Shown piece by piece: positions 34,695 to 44,445 of a DNA stretch of 64,000 nt. The DNA lies in assembly GCF_019749375.1 (NCBI RefSeq), contig NZ_JACWFE010000004.1, forward strand, positions 124,001 through 188,000, given 5' to 3'. Origin of the DNA: Bacillus sp. S/N-304-OC-R1. Lineage in GTDB: Bacteria > Bacillota > Bacilli > Bacillales > Cytobacillaceae. How positions within the stretch are numbered: the stretch's first letter is position 1; every line of letters begins with the position of its first letter. The notes beneath the pieces were generated by a model. It saw only the letters and a program-made list of their open reading frames with translations, was not told where the DNA came from and did no database searches. Both the position numbers and the translations under genes were made by a program.

Positions 34695-35558
34695 ATGGAA
34701 CAGAAATATTTAGTTTTTGTATATGGAACCTTGAGGGCGAACGAGAGGAACCATGAATTATTAAGGGGATCAACGTGCATTGCACAACAAGCATGGACTG
34801 CAGGCATAATGTTCGATACAGGAAAAAATTACCCAGCATTAATTAGAAATAGTGAAGGTCGCGTTTATGGTGAACTTTATGAAATAACCTGGCAGCAGTT
34901 GGCAAACTTAGATAATTTGGAAGGATATAATGGCGAAGGTCAAAACAACCTATATGATCGTGCTATTCAAAAAATTTATACTGACCACGGTGACTATGAA
35001 GCATACGTTTATATTATGGATACGATAGATCCGGACAGTAATGAAATTAGCTCTGGTGACTGGAAAGTGTATCGTTATCTCAATGAAGAAACACTTTATT
35101 ATTATGCATATGGAAGCTGTATGGACGATGCCCGTTTTAAAATAGCTAATGTCAGTCATTATTTTCAAAACCTAATTGGCCGAGGAATGTTAGAAGGTTA
35201 TTCATTAGGCTTCACTTATAAAGCACATGACGGAGGCCGCGCTGATATTGTAGAGGGGCAAGGCGTTGTCGAAGGTAAGGTTTATCAAGTTCCTTCTGAA
35301 GCTATTCCGTATTTATACGCTCGAGAGGGTGTGAAAACAAGCTGCTATCGACCGGCAATTGTTGAAATAAAGATGGAGAATGAAAGAGTTATAGAAGCAT
35401 TAACGTTTATTGTCGTAAATAAACAATCAGAGCTGCCGCCTCCAGCCCACTATTTAGAAGAAATCATTCGGGGTGGAACGGGTTTATTTAGTGATGAATA
35501 TATGGAAAATCTTAAAGGGAGATTTCCTGAAATTATTGAGGAATTTTCAAAACAGTAA
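34695..35558 (+). CDS. Two-domain gamma-glutamylcyclotransferase family protein
   Basis: The 287-residue protein carries two GGCT/AIG2 domains in tandem. The first starts LVFVYGTLRANERNH and the second starts YYAYGSCMDDARF, each matching the family YGSL-type substrate loop. The family releases 5-oxoproline from gamma-glutamyl amines. A catalytic Glu is visible in GRVYGELYEI of the first domain. It is 22 bases after the carboxypeptidase gene and may be co-transcribed. Confidence 0.85.
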   Translation: MEQKYLVFVYGTLRANERNHELLRGSTCIAQQAWTAGIMFDTGKNYPALIRNSEGRVYGELYEITWQQLANLDNLEGYNGEGQNNLYDRAIQKIYTDHGDYEAYVYIMDTIDPDSNEISSGDWKVYRYLNEETLYYYAYGSCMDDARFKIANVSHYFQNLIGRGMLEGYSLGFTYKAHDGGRADIVEGQGVVEGKVYQVPSEAIPYLYAREGVKTSCYRPAIVEIKMENERVIEALTFIVVNKQSELPPPAHYLEEIIRGGTGLFSDEYMENLKGRFPEIIEEFSKQ

Positions 35559-35653
35559 AGAGAAACCTATAATTTCTATTTTTGGATTGGATTCAAAGTC
35601 CATCCCCCACTTATAGTCTTTCAACATATTAGTGTGATTTTTTCAAGCATAAG

Positions 35654-35700
35654 TGCAAGTCCCTCAGTATCCTAATTTACTGAGGGACTTGCATTTTTAT
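35654..35700. terminator. Terminator with 16-bp perfect stem (AGTCCCTC family)
   Basis: TGCAAGTCCCTCAGTA pairs perfectly with TACTGAGGGACTTGCA, followed by T. It lies between convergent genes and shares its core with the element at 39151. Confidence 0.88.
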
Positions 35701-35706
35701 TCGAAA

Positions 35707-36906
35707 CTAGTTTGACCCACGATAATAAGTAAGTTTTTTATATTCATCCTTACTATCAAATGGACTGATGTAATAAAAATACAACTCGTTCTCATCACTT
35801 GATGCAAAAGAGAATCTCAGTTCATCACCGCGATAGGGAATATCGTTGGTTTTCGCATATTCTAAATCCTTGCCAGTTAACAATTTTTCGTATAGTTCCA
35901 CAACAGAATTATTTTTAAAGTCAATTAGTGTCAAGAATCCAGTCCGATTCGGGCGTACAATCAAATAATCATTAGAAGCCCCTAAAACAGCAAAGTTTTC
36001 ATCTTTGCCTGTCAATTCAGGGAGATTATATTCTTTCACTTTCTCGCCATTTTTATTGTATACCGATACGATTTTTCCATCTGTAAGTAAACTGTTAGTC
36101 ACATACAAATTTGTTTTTGGATCAAGGAAATAATAATTAGTCTTATTACGTTCATAGCGCTGGAAGTAGCTAGCTTTCTTCTGGTCTATGATTTTATTAC
36201 TGTGAATTAGAAAATTATATGCATCAAATCCGATATGGGGTTCTCCAAAATTGTCCAAGACCGTAATAACGAAATTATTTCTATCCGTTTCACCAAACTC
36301 AAATGATAGACTTCCTTTAAAATCACTATTAATAGTTCCAGCAAGTGTCGGTGCTTGTTCAAATGGATATGCAAAGTAGAACTCCCCAGTCTTTCGGTTT
36401 AGCCATGTCGTCGAATTGACACCAAAAGATTGAATATAAACATCCCCATTTTGTGTAATGCTCACTGTCCTAGAAGTGTTATCCCAATCGACAGTGGCCC
36501 CAGTAGACTCCGAAAGAAATCGTAATGGAATATAAATGCGGCTATTCACATTTTGAAGCGGTGCTGTTAATTTCACCGTTTTCCCATTGATTTTTGCATT
36601 CATCGAACCGTACGTTAGCTGAACGGTTAGTTTCGGATATGTCATAGTTACTGTTCTATTGGAAGAATTCCAGAAAACAACTGTGCCAAGCAGTTCCCCA
36701 ATATCTCGTAATGGCAAATAAACAGTGCCTTTATTAATAAAAGGGAGATCTTTGGTCTGAAATTTATCTCCATTTATCTTGATTGTGATTGGGTTATTTT
36801 TGGCTGGTGCTGCTGCTTTTGTGCTAGGAAGAGGGCAGGCTAAGGAGAGGCCAAAAGAAAGTGTAACTATGGAAATAAATTTAGCTAACCTTGATCTGGG
36901 AATCAT
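35707..36906 (-). CDS. Secreted stalk-domain (Cu-amine-oxidase-N) protein
   Basis: The 399-residue protein has a signal peptide (AKFISIVTLSFGLSLACP). Two stalk-type repeats follow at about 40-155 (GTVYLPLRDIGELLGTVVFW and SRIYIPLRFLSESTGATVDW). A beta-rich C-terminal region of unknown type resembles a repeat propeller (LTDGKIVSVYNKNGEKVKEY). A Cys in LACPLP is a weak lipobox. Such domains are often found in Bacillaceae and Paenibacillaceae wall proteins. Start ATG 36906 follows AGGAGG by 8 bases. The function is unknown. Confidence 0.82.
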   Translation of the reverse strand: MIPRSRLAKFISIVTLSFGLSLACPLPSTKAAAPAKNNPITIKINGDKFQTKDLPFINKGTVYLPLRDIGELLGTVVFWNSSNRTVTMTYPKLTVQLTYGSMNAKINGKTVKLTAPLQNVNSRIYIPLRFLSESTGATVDWDNTSRTVSITQNGDVYIQSFGVNSTTWLNRKTGEFYFAYPFEQAPTLAGTINSDFKGSLSFEFGETDRNNFVITVLDNFGEPHIGFDAYNFLIHSNKIIDQKKASYFQRYERNKTNYYFLDPKTNLYVTNSLLTDGKIVSVYNKNGEKVKEYNLPELTGKDENFAVLGASNDYLIVRPNRTGFLTLIDFKNNSVVELYEKLLTGKDLEYAKTNDIPYRGDELRFSFASSDENELYFYYISPFDSKDEYKKLTYYRGSN

Positions 36907-37144
36907 GTATGTATCCTCCTGATTTTAATAAGTTGAGTGAAATATATTATTGATAATGAAAAAACTTTATTTCATGGTATCACATTATGAAAAATAATAT
37001 AACTTCCAATTTACTTGCTTTTACCAAATTCGTATTTGTGTGAAATGGTTCGGAATGGATAAACAGGGAAAAGGGGAACGACTAGGAGATAGATTATTAG
37101 AAGTAATAACACTATAAGTTTTAAATATGATCCAAATAAAGAAA

Positions 37145-37204
37145 TTGACAAGAAGCGAGAAGCCCAGTAATATTATACTTTGAAAAAAGTACTCTAATCA
37201 GAGT
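37145..37204 (+). promoter_or_regulatory. SigA promoter and downstream operator-like palindrome
   Basis: TTGACA (37145-37150) and TAATAT (37168-37173) have 17-bp spacing. ACTCT-AATC-AGAGT (37191-37204) is a perfect inverted repeat just after the start site, a likely repressor site, perhaps for the PadR protein encoded downstream. Confidence 0.75.
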
Positions 37205-37227
37205 AAATAATACGTAAGGGTGATGAA

Positions 37228-38373
37228 ATGAGCTTCAAAAAGTTTCTAAAAAATAAAGGAGTCACCGGGGCTATATTTATGGCTATTTTCTATCAAGTTA
37301 TTATGATAGGATTATTTATTCCCGGCTATAGCGCTGTTCCTAAAAATATAGACAAACTGCATATATCAATTGTTAATGAAGATAATCAATATGGAAAAAC
37401 AATCGCGGAACAATTAAAGGAACAACTTCCTTTTAAGACAATCGATTTAGGACAATCATTAAAGGATAGTAAAGAAGAGTTAAATAATAGAGAAGTACAA
37501 TTAATCATTCATATTCCGAATGATTTTTCATCGAACTTGCAAAGCGGAAAAACCCCTCCAACTATTAATTATTATTTAAATGAATCTAACCCTGCTTTAA
37601 TAACAAGCACAGTGAAGATGGTTGTATCTGAAATTGATTCAAAGCTTAGCGAAGAATTCTCATTCAATAAAGCAAAAGGTATACTAGCAAATCTTAATGT
37701 TCCGGAAAAACAGGCCGATCAATTAGCAAAATCTATTGGCAATAGCTTAAATGCCAACTTAATTTCAATTAATAAAATGCCAAATGGAATGCACAATCAG
37801 ATGGCACCGATGTTCATGACTATGGTGTCTTATATTGGAGCGATGATTGCTTCTATGATGCTAGTAGGCGCCTTTAAAGCGGAGAGTCAAACGTTCGGAA
37901 AATGGAAAACGTTTGGCAACTTGCAACTAAAGTCTGCATTAATGGCACTGATTGCTCCAATAATAGGGATTGCTATTCTTTATCTCGTTCATGGATATGG
38001 AGGAGAAACCTTTATTCAGTTATGGATGCACCATTCGTTAGAGATGTTTGTTGCCCTTCAGTTTACAATGATTTTTACGTTCTTATTTGGGCAATCGGGA
38101 ATGCTAGTGAACCTGCCATTGTTATTAACCCAAACAATCGCTGGCGGTGCCGTCATGAATCGAGATATGATGTACGGATTTTTTAAAGTCATCAGCTATA
38201 TTTCACCAATGTATTATAGTATTCAAGGTGACTTTACGGTTCTTTTCGGAGGAGGCCAATTAGCAAATTATGAAGTGCACTTGGCTTTAATCGGTTTAGT
38301 TGCTTTTGCAATAAACATGTTTGTAGCAGTCCGCTCCCCAAAAAATAAGAAGATGACAAATGCAGTAGCTTAA
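37228..38373 (+). CDS. YhgE/Pip-like ABC-2-type membrane protein
   Basis: The 381-residue protein has one N-terminal helix (GAIFMAIFYQVIMIGLFIPGY), a large extracellular domain (about 45-190), and five more helices at the end. This is the layout of YhgE/Pip and DUF3533 proteins. They are related to ABC-2 permeases without an ATPase, and in some species export siderophores, peptides or form part of secretion systems. The gene is controlled by its own promoter and lies before a PadR-type repressor gene, suggesting inducible efflux. Confidence 0.8.
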   Translation: MSFKKFLKNKGVTGAIFMAIFYQVIMIGLFIPGYSAVPKNIDKLHISIVNEDNQYGKTIAEQLKEQLPFKTIDLGQSLKDSKEELNNREVQLIIHIPNDFSSNLQSGKTPPTINYYLNESNPALITSTVKMVVSEIDSKLSEEFSFNKAKGILANLNVPEKQADQLAKSIGNSLNANLISINKMPNGMHNQMAPMFMTMVSYIGAMIASMMLVGAFKAESQTFGKWKTFGNLQLKSALMALIAPIIGIAILYLVHGYGGETFIQLWMHHSLEMFVALQFTMIFTFLFGQSGMLVNLPLLLTQTIAGGAVMNRDMMYGFFKVISYISPMYYSIQGDFTVLFGGGQLANYEVHLALIGLVAFAINMFVAVRSPKNKKMTNAVA

Positions 38374-38421
38374 ACGACATCGAATCAACTGCTCCTGTGA
38401 CTCTATTCGTTAAAATGAAAT

Positions 38422-38467
38422 GTATAGCCAGCTTGTTTTTTGATATGATAAAGGGAGCTGGCTATAC
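38422..38467. repeat. 12-bp perfect inverted repeat between YhgE-like and PadR genes
   Basis: GTATAGCCAGCT (38422-38433) pairs perfectly with AGCTGGCTATAC (38456-38467) around 22 bases. No T-run follows, so it may be an RNA stem or a paired operator for the PadR gene that starts 30 bases later. Confidence 0.6.
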
Positions 38468-38496
38468 GAGTAGATTTTTAGAAGGGAGAACTCAAA

Positions 38497-39045
38497 TTGT
38501 CAATTTCTTTGTATATACTGGGATCTCTGGTTAATGGAAATAGTCATCCATACAAGATGAAGAGAGAATTCCTCGACTTAGTACCAGGTGTGAAAATTAG
38601 TGAAGGAAAATTCTATTATAATTTAGAATCTTTAGTTAAAAAAGGATATATAGAAGCTGTTGAATCCGTTCATATAGAGAACCGTCCGAATAAAACGATA
38701 TATTCTATCACAAATGAGGGGAAGGAACATCTGGAACAGGAGATTTACAACAGTTTTAAAAAAAGCACTACAATAAAAGAATTGTATGTAGCCATCTATC
38801 TTATGAAATTTATCGATCCGATAAAAGCATCTGTGTTTTTGGAAGAGTCGATTCAGCGCGAAAAGAAGAGATGGAATCAATATAAAGAGGCAGCACAGAA
38901 TATTGAAGAATTCAATAAACATCACGAGGTACTCGATGAAAAAACAAAGCAATCCGTCAGATTTATTACTGAATATGCTTTCAGTCAATCTGATTTAAAT
39001 ATACAATGGATGGAGAAACTACTGAAACTACTAAAACATTATTAA
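38497..39045 (+). CDS. PadR family transcriptional regulator
   Basis: The 182-residue protein has an N-terminal winged helix of the PadR type (ILGSLVNGNSHPYKMKREFL... KISEGKFYYNLESLVKKGYI) and a helical C-terminal dimerisation region (about 95-182). It starts at TTG 38497 after GGGAG. It probably represses the upstream YhgE-like exporter and its own gene in response to an amphipathic compound, as for LmrR and PadR. The ligand is unknown. Confidence 0.88.
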   Translation: MSISLYILGSLVNGNSHPYKMKREFLDLVPGVKISEGKFYYNLESLVKKGYIEAVESVHIENRPNKTIYSITNEGKEHLEQEIYNSFKKSTTIKELYVAIYLMKFIDPIKASVFLEESIQREKKRWNQYKEAAQNIEEFNKHHEVLDEKTKQSVRFITEYAFSQSDLNIQWMEKLLKLLKHY

Positions 39046-39068
39046 TTGCTTTAGGGTTTTTCTAGAAT

Positions 39069-39124
39069 AATATGAGCCATTCAATGGACTAATATAGGAT
39101 TTAGTCTATTTAATGGCTCATATT
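39069..39124. terminator. Long hairpin terminator
   Basis: The arms at 39069-39091 and 39102-39124 pair over 23 bp with two mismatches (AATATGAGCCATT), followed by T-rich sequence. It ends the padR transcript. Confidence 0.8.
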
Positions 39125-39150
39125 GTATTTTATTATTCTTAATTAAATAT

Positions 39151-39209
39151 AGGTGCGAGTCCCTCGGTACGGTAATACTTTAGTTTACTGGGGGACTGGC
39201 ACCTTTTTT
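39151..39209. terminator. Terminator of the AGTCCCTC family
   Basis: AGGTGCGAGTCCCTCGGTA pairs with TACTGGGGGACTGGCACCT with a few mismatches, followed by a T-run. It lies next to the end of the protease gene and resembles the 35654 element. Confidence 0.82.
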
Positions 39210-39978
39210 AATATCCTTCAGGTAATCTCTCCAGCACCTTCTCTATCGGAACAGCAAGACCTGTTTGATCCTGCACAGAAATGGCAAACACAACTCCAAT
39301 AACATGGCCTTCGCCGTTAATGACGGGACTTCCGCTGTTTCCTTTATAAATAGGTGCTGATAGCAAAAGAAGTCCATTCTTATCTGATCCCTGGAGTATT
39401 TCTCCATCCATAGCAATTTGATTATGTAAAAGGGGGTTGCCAATCACATAAATTCCATCAGAAACAGACCATTGATTTGGCTGACTTAAGGATAGCACAG
39501 GCAGGTTTTCTGCTTTAATATCTAAGAAAGCAAGATCGTTATCGGGATCAGCTTGTAAAATGGTTGCTTGAAAAATGTCTCCGTTCGGAAATGTAACCGT
39601 AATGGGATACATGTTATTAACAACATGATAATTCGTAATGATTAACCCATTTTTAGATATATTAAATCCTGTACCTTTGGAATTCTGGTCTTGTACCGTA
39701 ACCACAGCTTCTTTATATTTGATAATTTCCTCCTGTTTTGAAAGCTCAGCAGATTTCTTTAAAAAATTTATAGAAGAAATATTAAAAAGCTGAGGCCAGA
39801 TTTGAAGCATGCTGACTAATAACGCAATCGCTACACCAACTGATATGATTCTTTTTACAATTAAATGACGCCTTTTCTGCTTTTCTCTTAACCACTCATC
39901 CTCTTCATTTGGCAAGAAATCCTCTAATGGTGGTTCTTCGTAGTGATCTTCGATTTCGTCATTATCATATTGATTCAT
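39208..39978 (-). CDS. Membrane-anchored trypsin-like serine protease, HtrA-type without PDZ
   Basis: The 256-residue protein has an acidic N-terminus, one membrane helix (about 41-62, VKRIISVGVAIALLVSM), then a trypsin-like domain. The catalytic triad is seen in ITNYHVVNN (His), DPDNDLAFL (Asp) and YKGNSGSPVING (Ser). There is no PDZ domain, unlike HtrA/HtrB. It likely acts on envelope or secreted proteins outside the cell. Start ATG 39978 follows AAAGGG. Confidence 0.88.
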   Translation of the reverse strand: MNQYDNDEIEDHYEEPPLEDFLPNEEDEWLREKQKRRHLIVKRIISVGVAIALLVSMLQIWPQLFNISSINFLKKSAELSKQEEIIKYKEAVVTVQDQNSKGTGFNISKNGLIITNYHVVNNMYPITVTFPNGDIFQATILQADPDNDLAFLDIKAENLPVLSLSQPNQWSVSDGIYVIGNPLLHNQIAMDGEILQGSDKNGLLLLSAPIYKGNSGSPVINGEGHVIGVVFAISVQDQTGLAVPIEKVLERLPEGY

Positions 39979-40294
39979 CTCGAAAACCCTTTCATTTAGT
40001 ATTATTGGAATTTATTTAGGAGCCATAGAGACTAATTAAATCTACTATACAATCAGTAAAACTATTTTGCTAATAAAAGAATAGGCTTGGATAGTATTAG
40101 ATGTTAGATGTTTTTTGAATAAACAATAAAGTAAGTGAAGAATAAATGAACACACAAAAAATATGATGAAAATTTCAGAATGAATTTGGGATTAACAAAA
40201 CCTTTCCACAAAAGAAACCTAACCGTTTTATACGAATGGATTTAATATTTTGGAATGTTTATATTGTGACTATTCTAAATTTTATAAAATAAAA

Positions 40295-40353
40295 TTGACA
40301 TTTATATGCTAAAACTGGAATAAATATATGTAAACGATTACGTAAACGTTTAC
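40295..40353 (+). promoter_or_regulatory. Promoter region with LacI-type operators
   Basis: TTGACA at 40295-40300 is a possible -35 box, although no clear -10 follows. GTAAACGTTTAC (40342-40353) is a perfect 12-bp palindrome, and TGTAAACG-ATTACG (40329-40342) is a second, overlapping site. Both have the central CG of LacI/GalR operators and suggest autoregulation. Confidence 0.7.
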
Positions 40354-40372
40354 ATGCATAGGGAGAGACTAA

Positions 40373-41374
40373 ATGAATTCTATGGAAAAAGTAACCATTA
40401 AGGATGTGGCTAGAGAATCCGGTGTATCAACTGCAACTGTTTCAAGAGTATTAAATAATACTGGTTATGTAAGCGATGAAATAAAGGATCGTGTACTGAA
40501 TGTTATCAAAAAACTAAACTATCAACCTAACGCAGTGGCTAGAAGCTTAAAGCAAAGTAAAACAAATACAATAGGTGTAATTATACCTGATATCTCTAAC
40601 CCATATTTTATGAAAATTGCAAAGGGGATTGAAGATCAAACATGGGATGCAGGTTACAATTTATTTTTTTCTAGCTCTGATGGGAAGGTTGAAAAGGAAA
40701 ATGAGTTATTAAAGCTGCTTGTTGAGAAACGAGTTGATGCGATTGTGTTAGGAACAGCGGGTAGCGAAAATGTATTAGCTAACCAAATAAATTCTTCTGG
40801 TACTCCTGTTATTCTTGTTGACAGAAGGTTTAATGAAAAATTATCAGATCTTGATTTAATTGAAGAGGATAATGTTGAAGGAGCCTATCTGCTTACTGAA
40901 AGACTTATTCAAAAAGGTCATACAAAGATAGGGGCAATTGTTGGTTCCTTACACGTTAGCACAGGTTCTGATCGTTTTATTGGATTCAAGCGAGCGATTA
41001 CAGATTACGATATTCCTTTTGATGATAAAAATATTTATTGTGGTGATTTTACTGGAATTAGTGGACAAAATGCGGCGGATTACTTTTTGGGTTTGGAAGA
41101 AAGTCCAAAGGCAATTATTTCATTCAATAACTTGATGACCTATGGGTTTATTTGTCGGTTATTTCAAAAAGGATTTAAGGTGCCCCGGGATTTCGATGTG
41201 GCATCCTATGGTGAAACTGATGTTGAAATATTATTAGATCCACCTGGAATCGTATCAATCACTCAAGACCCTTATAACATAGGTACTAAAGTGGGAAATG
41301 TTTTATTAAAGCGTTTGGTATTGGGAGAGAGTGGACCGTTCAATGAGAAAATTAAGCCTAAAATCAATTATTAA
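40373..41374 (+). CDS. LacI/GalR family transcriptional regulator
   Basis: The 333-residue protein has the LacI HTH and hinge (VTIKDVARESGVSTATVSRV, then NYQPNAVARSLKQ) and a periplasmic-binding-protein-like effector domain. It is transcribed with, or just before, the TRAP transporter and sugar genes and probably represses them until the sugar or its derivative is present. Start ATG 40373 lies 7 bases after GGGAG. Confidence 0.92.
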   Translation: MNSMEKVTIKDVARESGVSTATVSRVLNNTGYVSDEIKDRVLNVIKKLNYQPNAVARSLKQSKTNTIGVIIPDISNPYFMKIAKGIEDQTWDAGYNLFFSSSDGKVEKENELLKLLVEKRVDAIVLGTAGSENVLANQINSSGTPVILVDRRFNEKLSDLDLIEEDNVEGAYLLTERLIQKGHTKIGAIVGSLHVSTGSDRFIGFKRAITDYDIPFDDKNIYCGDFTGISGQNAADYFLGLEESPKAIISFNNLMTYGFICRLFQKGFKVPRDFDVASYGETDVEILLDPPGIVSITQDPYNIGTKVGNVLLKRLVLGESGPFNEKIKPKINY

Positions 41375-41462
41375 TGGCGGAATGTTAATAGACTTGTTTG
41401 TACAAAATTAAGCAATCTATTCATCTGTCATTTCTAATACAAAACAAGGAGGAATGTCATTT

Positions 41463-42539
41463 ATGAAAAAACAAATTACTTTCATTTTTTTATTAATTGG
41501 TCTTGTTTTTTTGGTAATGGGTTGTGCGGGAAAATCAAATGAGCCAGCATCACAAGGTAATGCAAATAACGAACAAAAAAATGATACAAAAGAAGAAGTA
41601 AAAGAGAGCAATGATAAGATCTATACCCTTAAGTTTTCAACTCAAAGTGTTCCAAATGATGCCCATACAAAAGCAATTGATATTTTTAAAGAAGAAATTG
41701 AAAAAAGTACGAATGGTCAAGTGAAAGTAGAAAATCACAATTCAGGTGCACTTTATAACCAAGATAGTGAGCTACAAGCGTTAATGAGAGGTAACTTAGA
41801 AATGGCATATACTTCTCCTCCGTGGTTAGCTGAACTTGTTCCATCCGTTTCAATGTTTACAGCTGGTTATATGTTCAAAGACTACAATCATATGACAAAA
41901 GTGTATAATGGCGAAATTGGAAAAAAGATTTTTGAGCAAATTGCAAAGGAAACAGGAGTCAGACCTTTAGGTGCCTTCTATTTAGGAGCAAGACAAATCA
42001 ACTTAGTTGATAATAAAGAAGTAAAAACTCCTGATGATTTAAAAGGTGTTAAACTACGTATGCCTGACAGTCCATCGTGGTTATTCTTAGGGCAAGCTTT
42101 AGGTGCTAACCCAACACCGATCGCTTTCACAGAGTTATATATGGCCTTAAATACTGGTACTGTAGATGGCCAAGACAATCCAATGCCAACAGTAAAAAAT
42201 GCAAAATTTTATGAGGTTACAAAATCATTAAGCTTAACAAATCATATTATTGATACAGTTTGGCCGACAATTAATGAGAAATTATGGAAAGAAATGGGAC
42301 CTGAACTTCAACAAAAAATTTATGATGCAATAGCTGTAGCTCAGAAGAAAACAGATGAAACAAATATTCAAGCTGAAAAAGAATTAGTAGAGTTCTTTAA
42401 GCAAGAAGGTTTAACAGTAACCGAGCCTGATTTAGAGGCATTTAGTTCACATGTTCTAGATCAATACTTAAATAATAAAGAAATAACAGCAAATTGGGAT
42501 ATGGATTTATTTAAACAAGTTCAAGATATGGCAGACTAA
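41463..42539 (+). CDS. dctP: TRAP transporter solute-binding lipoprotein DctP-type
   Basis: The 358-residue protein has a lipoprotein signal (LIGLVFLVMGCAGK, lipobox VMGC) and a DctP domain (TLKFSTQSVPNDAHTKAIDI; VDNKEVKTPDDLKGVKLRMP; TELYMALNTGTVDGQDNPM). The conserved Arg that binds carboxylates lies in KLRMPDS. ATG 41463 is used, since an earlier ATG at 41454 touches the GGAGG. TRAP ligands are usually organic acids, yet the operon encodes sugar enzymes, which makes an aldonate or sugar acid possible. Confidence 0.9.
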   Translation: MKKQITFIFLLIGLVFLVMGCAGKSNEPASQGNANNEQKNDTKEEVKESNDKIYTLKFSTQSVPNDAHTKAIDIFKEEIEKSTNGQVKVENHNSGALYNQDSELQALMRGNLEMAYTSPPWLAELVPSVSMFTAGYMFKDYNHMTKVYNGEIGKKIFEQIAKETGVRPLGAFYLGARQINLVDNKEVKTPDDLKGVKLRMPDSPSWLFLGQALGANPTPIAFTELYMALNTGTVDGQDNPMPTVKNAKFYEVTKSLSLTNHIIDTVWPTINEKLWKEMGPELQQKIYDAIAVAQKKTDETNIQAEKELVEFFKQEGLTVTEPDLEAFSSHVLDQYLNNKEITANWDMDLFKQVQDMAD

Positions 42540-42589
42540 TTCAATACCTGGCCCATTTTTTGGGTCAGGTGTTAAAAAGGATGAGTTGG

Positions 42590-43105
42590 ATGAAGATTAA
42601 AAAAATTGGATCATTTATTTTGAAATTATTTGAACTTTATGTTCCGATTGCTACCTTCACAGTAATGTTTATAGTATTTATTCTTCAAATATTTTTTCGT
42701 TATTTTTTAAATCAACCAATTACCTGGTCATATGAAGTATCGACAATATGTTTTGTATGGACAATATTTTTAGGCGCATCCTATGCAAGGCATACTGGGG
42801 AGCATGTTGAATTTACAATTTTTTATGAATTAGTTGGTGAAAAAGGAAAAGCAATGTTTCGTATTTTGGGGAATCTACTAATTTCCGTGGCATTTATCAT
42901 TTCTATTTACCCAATCTATGATTATATTCAATTCCTCGCTATAAAGAAAACGTCTGTATTAAGAATTCCTTTCAATGTTGCTTTTTTCCCTTTTATCATC
43001 TTTATCGTTATAACTGCACTTCACTGCATTTACGATTTAATCATTGATATTAGAAAATTACTATTTAACGAGTCATTTGAAAAAGATACAAAGTTAGATA
43101 TTTAA
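42590..43105 (+). CDS. dctQ: TRAP transporter small permease DctQ
   Basis: The 171-residue protein has four membrane helices and DctQ signatures (FRYFLNQPITWSYEVSTICF; FVWTIFLGASYARHTGEHVE). It partners the large permease. Several ATG codons are possible (42581, 42590); 42590 is spaced 9 bases from AAAAGG. Confidence 0.88.
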   Translation: MKIKKIGSFILKLFELYVPIATFTVMFIVFILQIFFRYFLNQPITWSYEVSTICFVWTIFLGASYARHTGEHVEFTIFYELVGEKGKAMFRILGNLLISVAFIISIYPIYDYIQFLAIKKTSVLRIPFNVAFFPFIIFIVITALHCIYDLIIDIRKLLFNESFEKDTKLDI

Positions 43106-43125
43106 AAGAAATGTGGTGACAACAT

Positions 43126-44409
43126 ATGAGTGCTATGGTGCTTATTCCTTTATTTGTTTTTATACTAACATTTATTTTAAGAATTCCAATTGCTTTAGGA
43201 ATGGTGGCAGCTGGTATCTATTATTTTATGGCTAGTGGGCTTGATATAGGAATTGTCGTAGATAATGTTGCTTATAATTTGTATTCTTCATATGTATTAA
43301 TAGCTATTCCTTTATTTGTATTTACAGCCAATGTAATGAATAGTGGATTAATTACTGACCGTGTATTTTCTTTCGCTAATTCTATTGTTGGAAGATATAA
43401 GGGTGGGATGGGGCATGTCAACGTAGCAGCTTCCTTGATTTTTTCGGGAATGACAGGGTCAGCAGTAGCAGATGCATCTGGATTAGGGAAAATGGAAATA
43501 GAGGCTATGAGGAAACAAGGTTATGATCGAGGATTCAGTAGTGCAATCACAGCTGCTTCAGCTACGATTGGACCAATTTTTCCACCTAGCATTCCTTTAG
43601 TTATTTACGCAATGCTTTCAGGGGCATCGGTTGGAGCATTATTCCTCGGAGGTATAATTCCTGGAATATTATTAGCTATTGCACTAATGATTTACGTAGC
43701 TTTTTTAGCAAGAAAGCGAAATTACCCTACTGGAGACCGATATAAATTTAAAGATTTTCTAAGGGTTACTTTAAGGGCTTTCCCTGCACTATTAACCCCT
43801 GTAATTTTGCTAGTTGGAATATATGCGGGGGTAATGACTCCAACAGAAGCTGGAGCTGTATCAGCATTTTATGCTCTCATTATTTCCTTTTTCGTGTACC
43901 GAACTTTAGGACGAAAAGGTTTATTTAAACTATTCGTAGACACAGTAAGTACGACAGGAAGCTTATGTTTAATTGTCGGTGCATCCTTTGTCTTCTCTTA
44001 TATTATTGCTAGTGAACAAATTCCCGGAATGATTGCAACCTATATGCTTGATATTACTGAAAATAAGATTGTTCTATTGTTGGTAATTAATCTCTTATTC
44101 TTACTACTAGGTATGGTCATGGATACTTCTACAATCATGGTAGTATTCATTCCGATAGTATTACCATTAGTAGAATCACTAGGGATAGACTTAGTTCATT
44201 TTGGTGTAATGATCGTTCTAAATATGATGATTGGCCTATCAACACCGCCATTTGGAATGCTGCTTTTTATTGTTTCTAAAGTGGGAGAAACCCCACTTAT
44301 GGAAGTTATTAAAGAAATAGCCCCGATGTTAGTTGTTATGATAATTGTCCTATTATTAGTAACCTTAATTCCAGAAATTACATTATTCATACCAAATTCA
44401 ATAAAATAA
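43126..44409 (+). CDS. dctM: TRAP transporter large permease DctM
   Basis: The 427-residue protein has about 12 helices and DctM motifs (VAASLIFSGMTGSAVADASG; PTEAGAVSAFYALI; GMVMDTSTIMVVFIPIVLP). Together with DctP and DctQ it forms a Na+-driven importer. The genes are 20-40 bases apart in one operon. Confidence 0.9.
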   Translation: MSAMVLIPLFVFILTFILRIPIALGMVAAGIYYFMASGLDIGIVVDNVAYNLYSSYVLIAIPLFVFTANVMNSGLITDRVFSFANSIVGRYKGGMGHVNVAASLIFSGMTGSAVADASGLGKMEIEAMRKQGYDRGFSSAITAASATIGPIFPPSIPLVIYAMLSGASVGALFLGGIIPGILLAIALMIYVAFLARKRNYPTGDRYKFKDFLRVTLRAFPALLTPVILLVGIYAGVMTPTEAGAVSAFYALIISFFVYRTLGRKGLFKLFVDTVSTTGSLCLIVGASFVFSYIIASEQIPGMIATYMLDITENKIVLLLVINLLFLLLGMVMDTSTIMVVFIPIVLPLVESLGIDLVHFGVMIVLNMMIGLSTPPFGMLLFIVSKVGETPLMEVIKEIAPMLVVMIIVLLLVTLIPEITLFIPNSIK

Positions 44410-44445
44410 TGTATAAGTATTTTCATTTTAAGGAGATGAATTACT

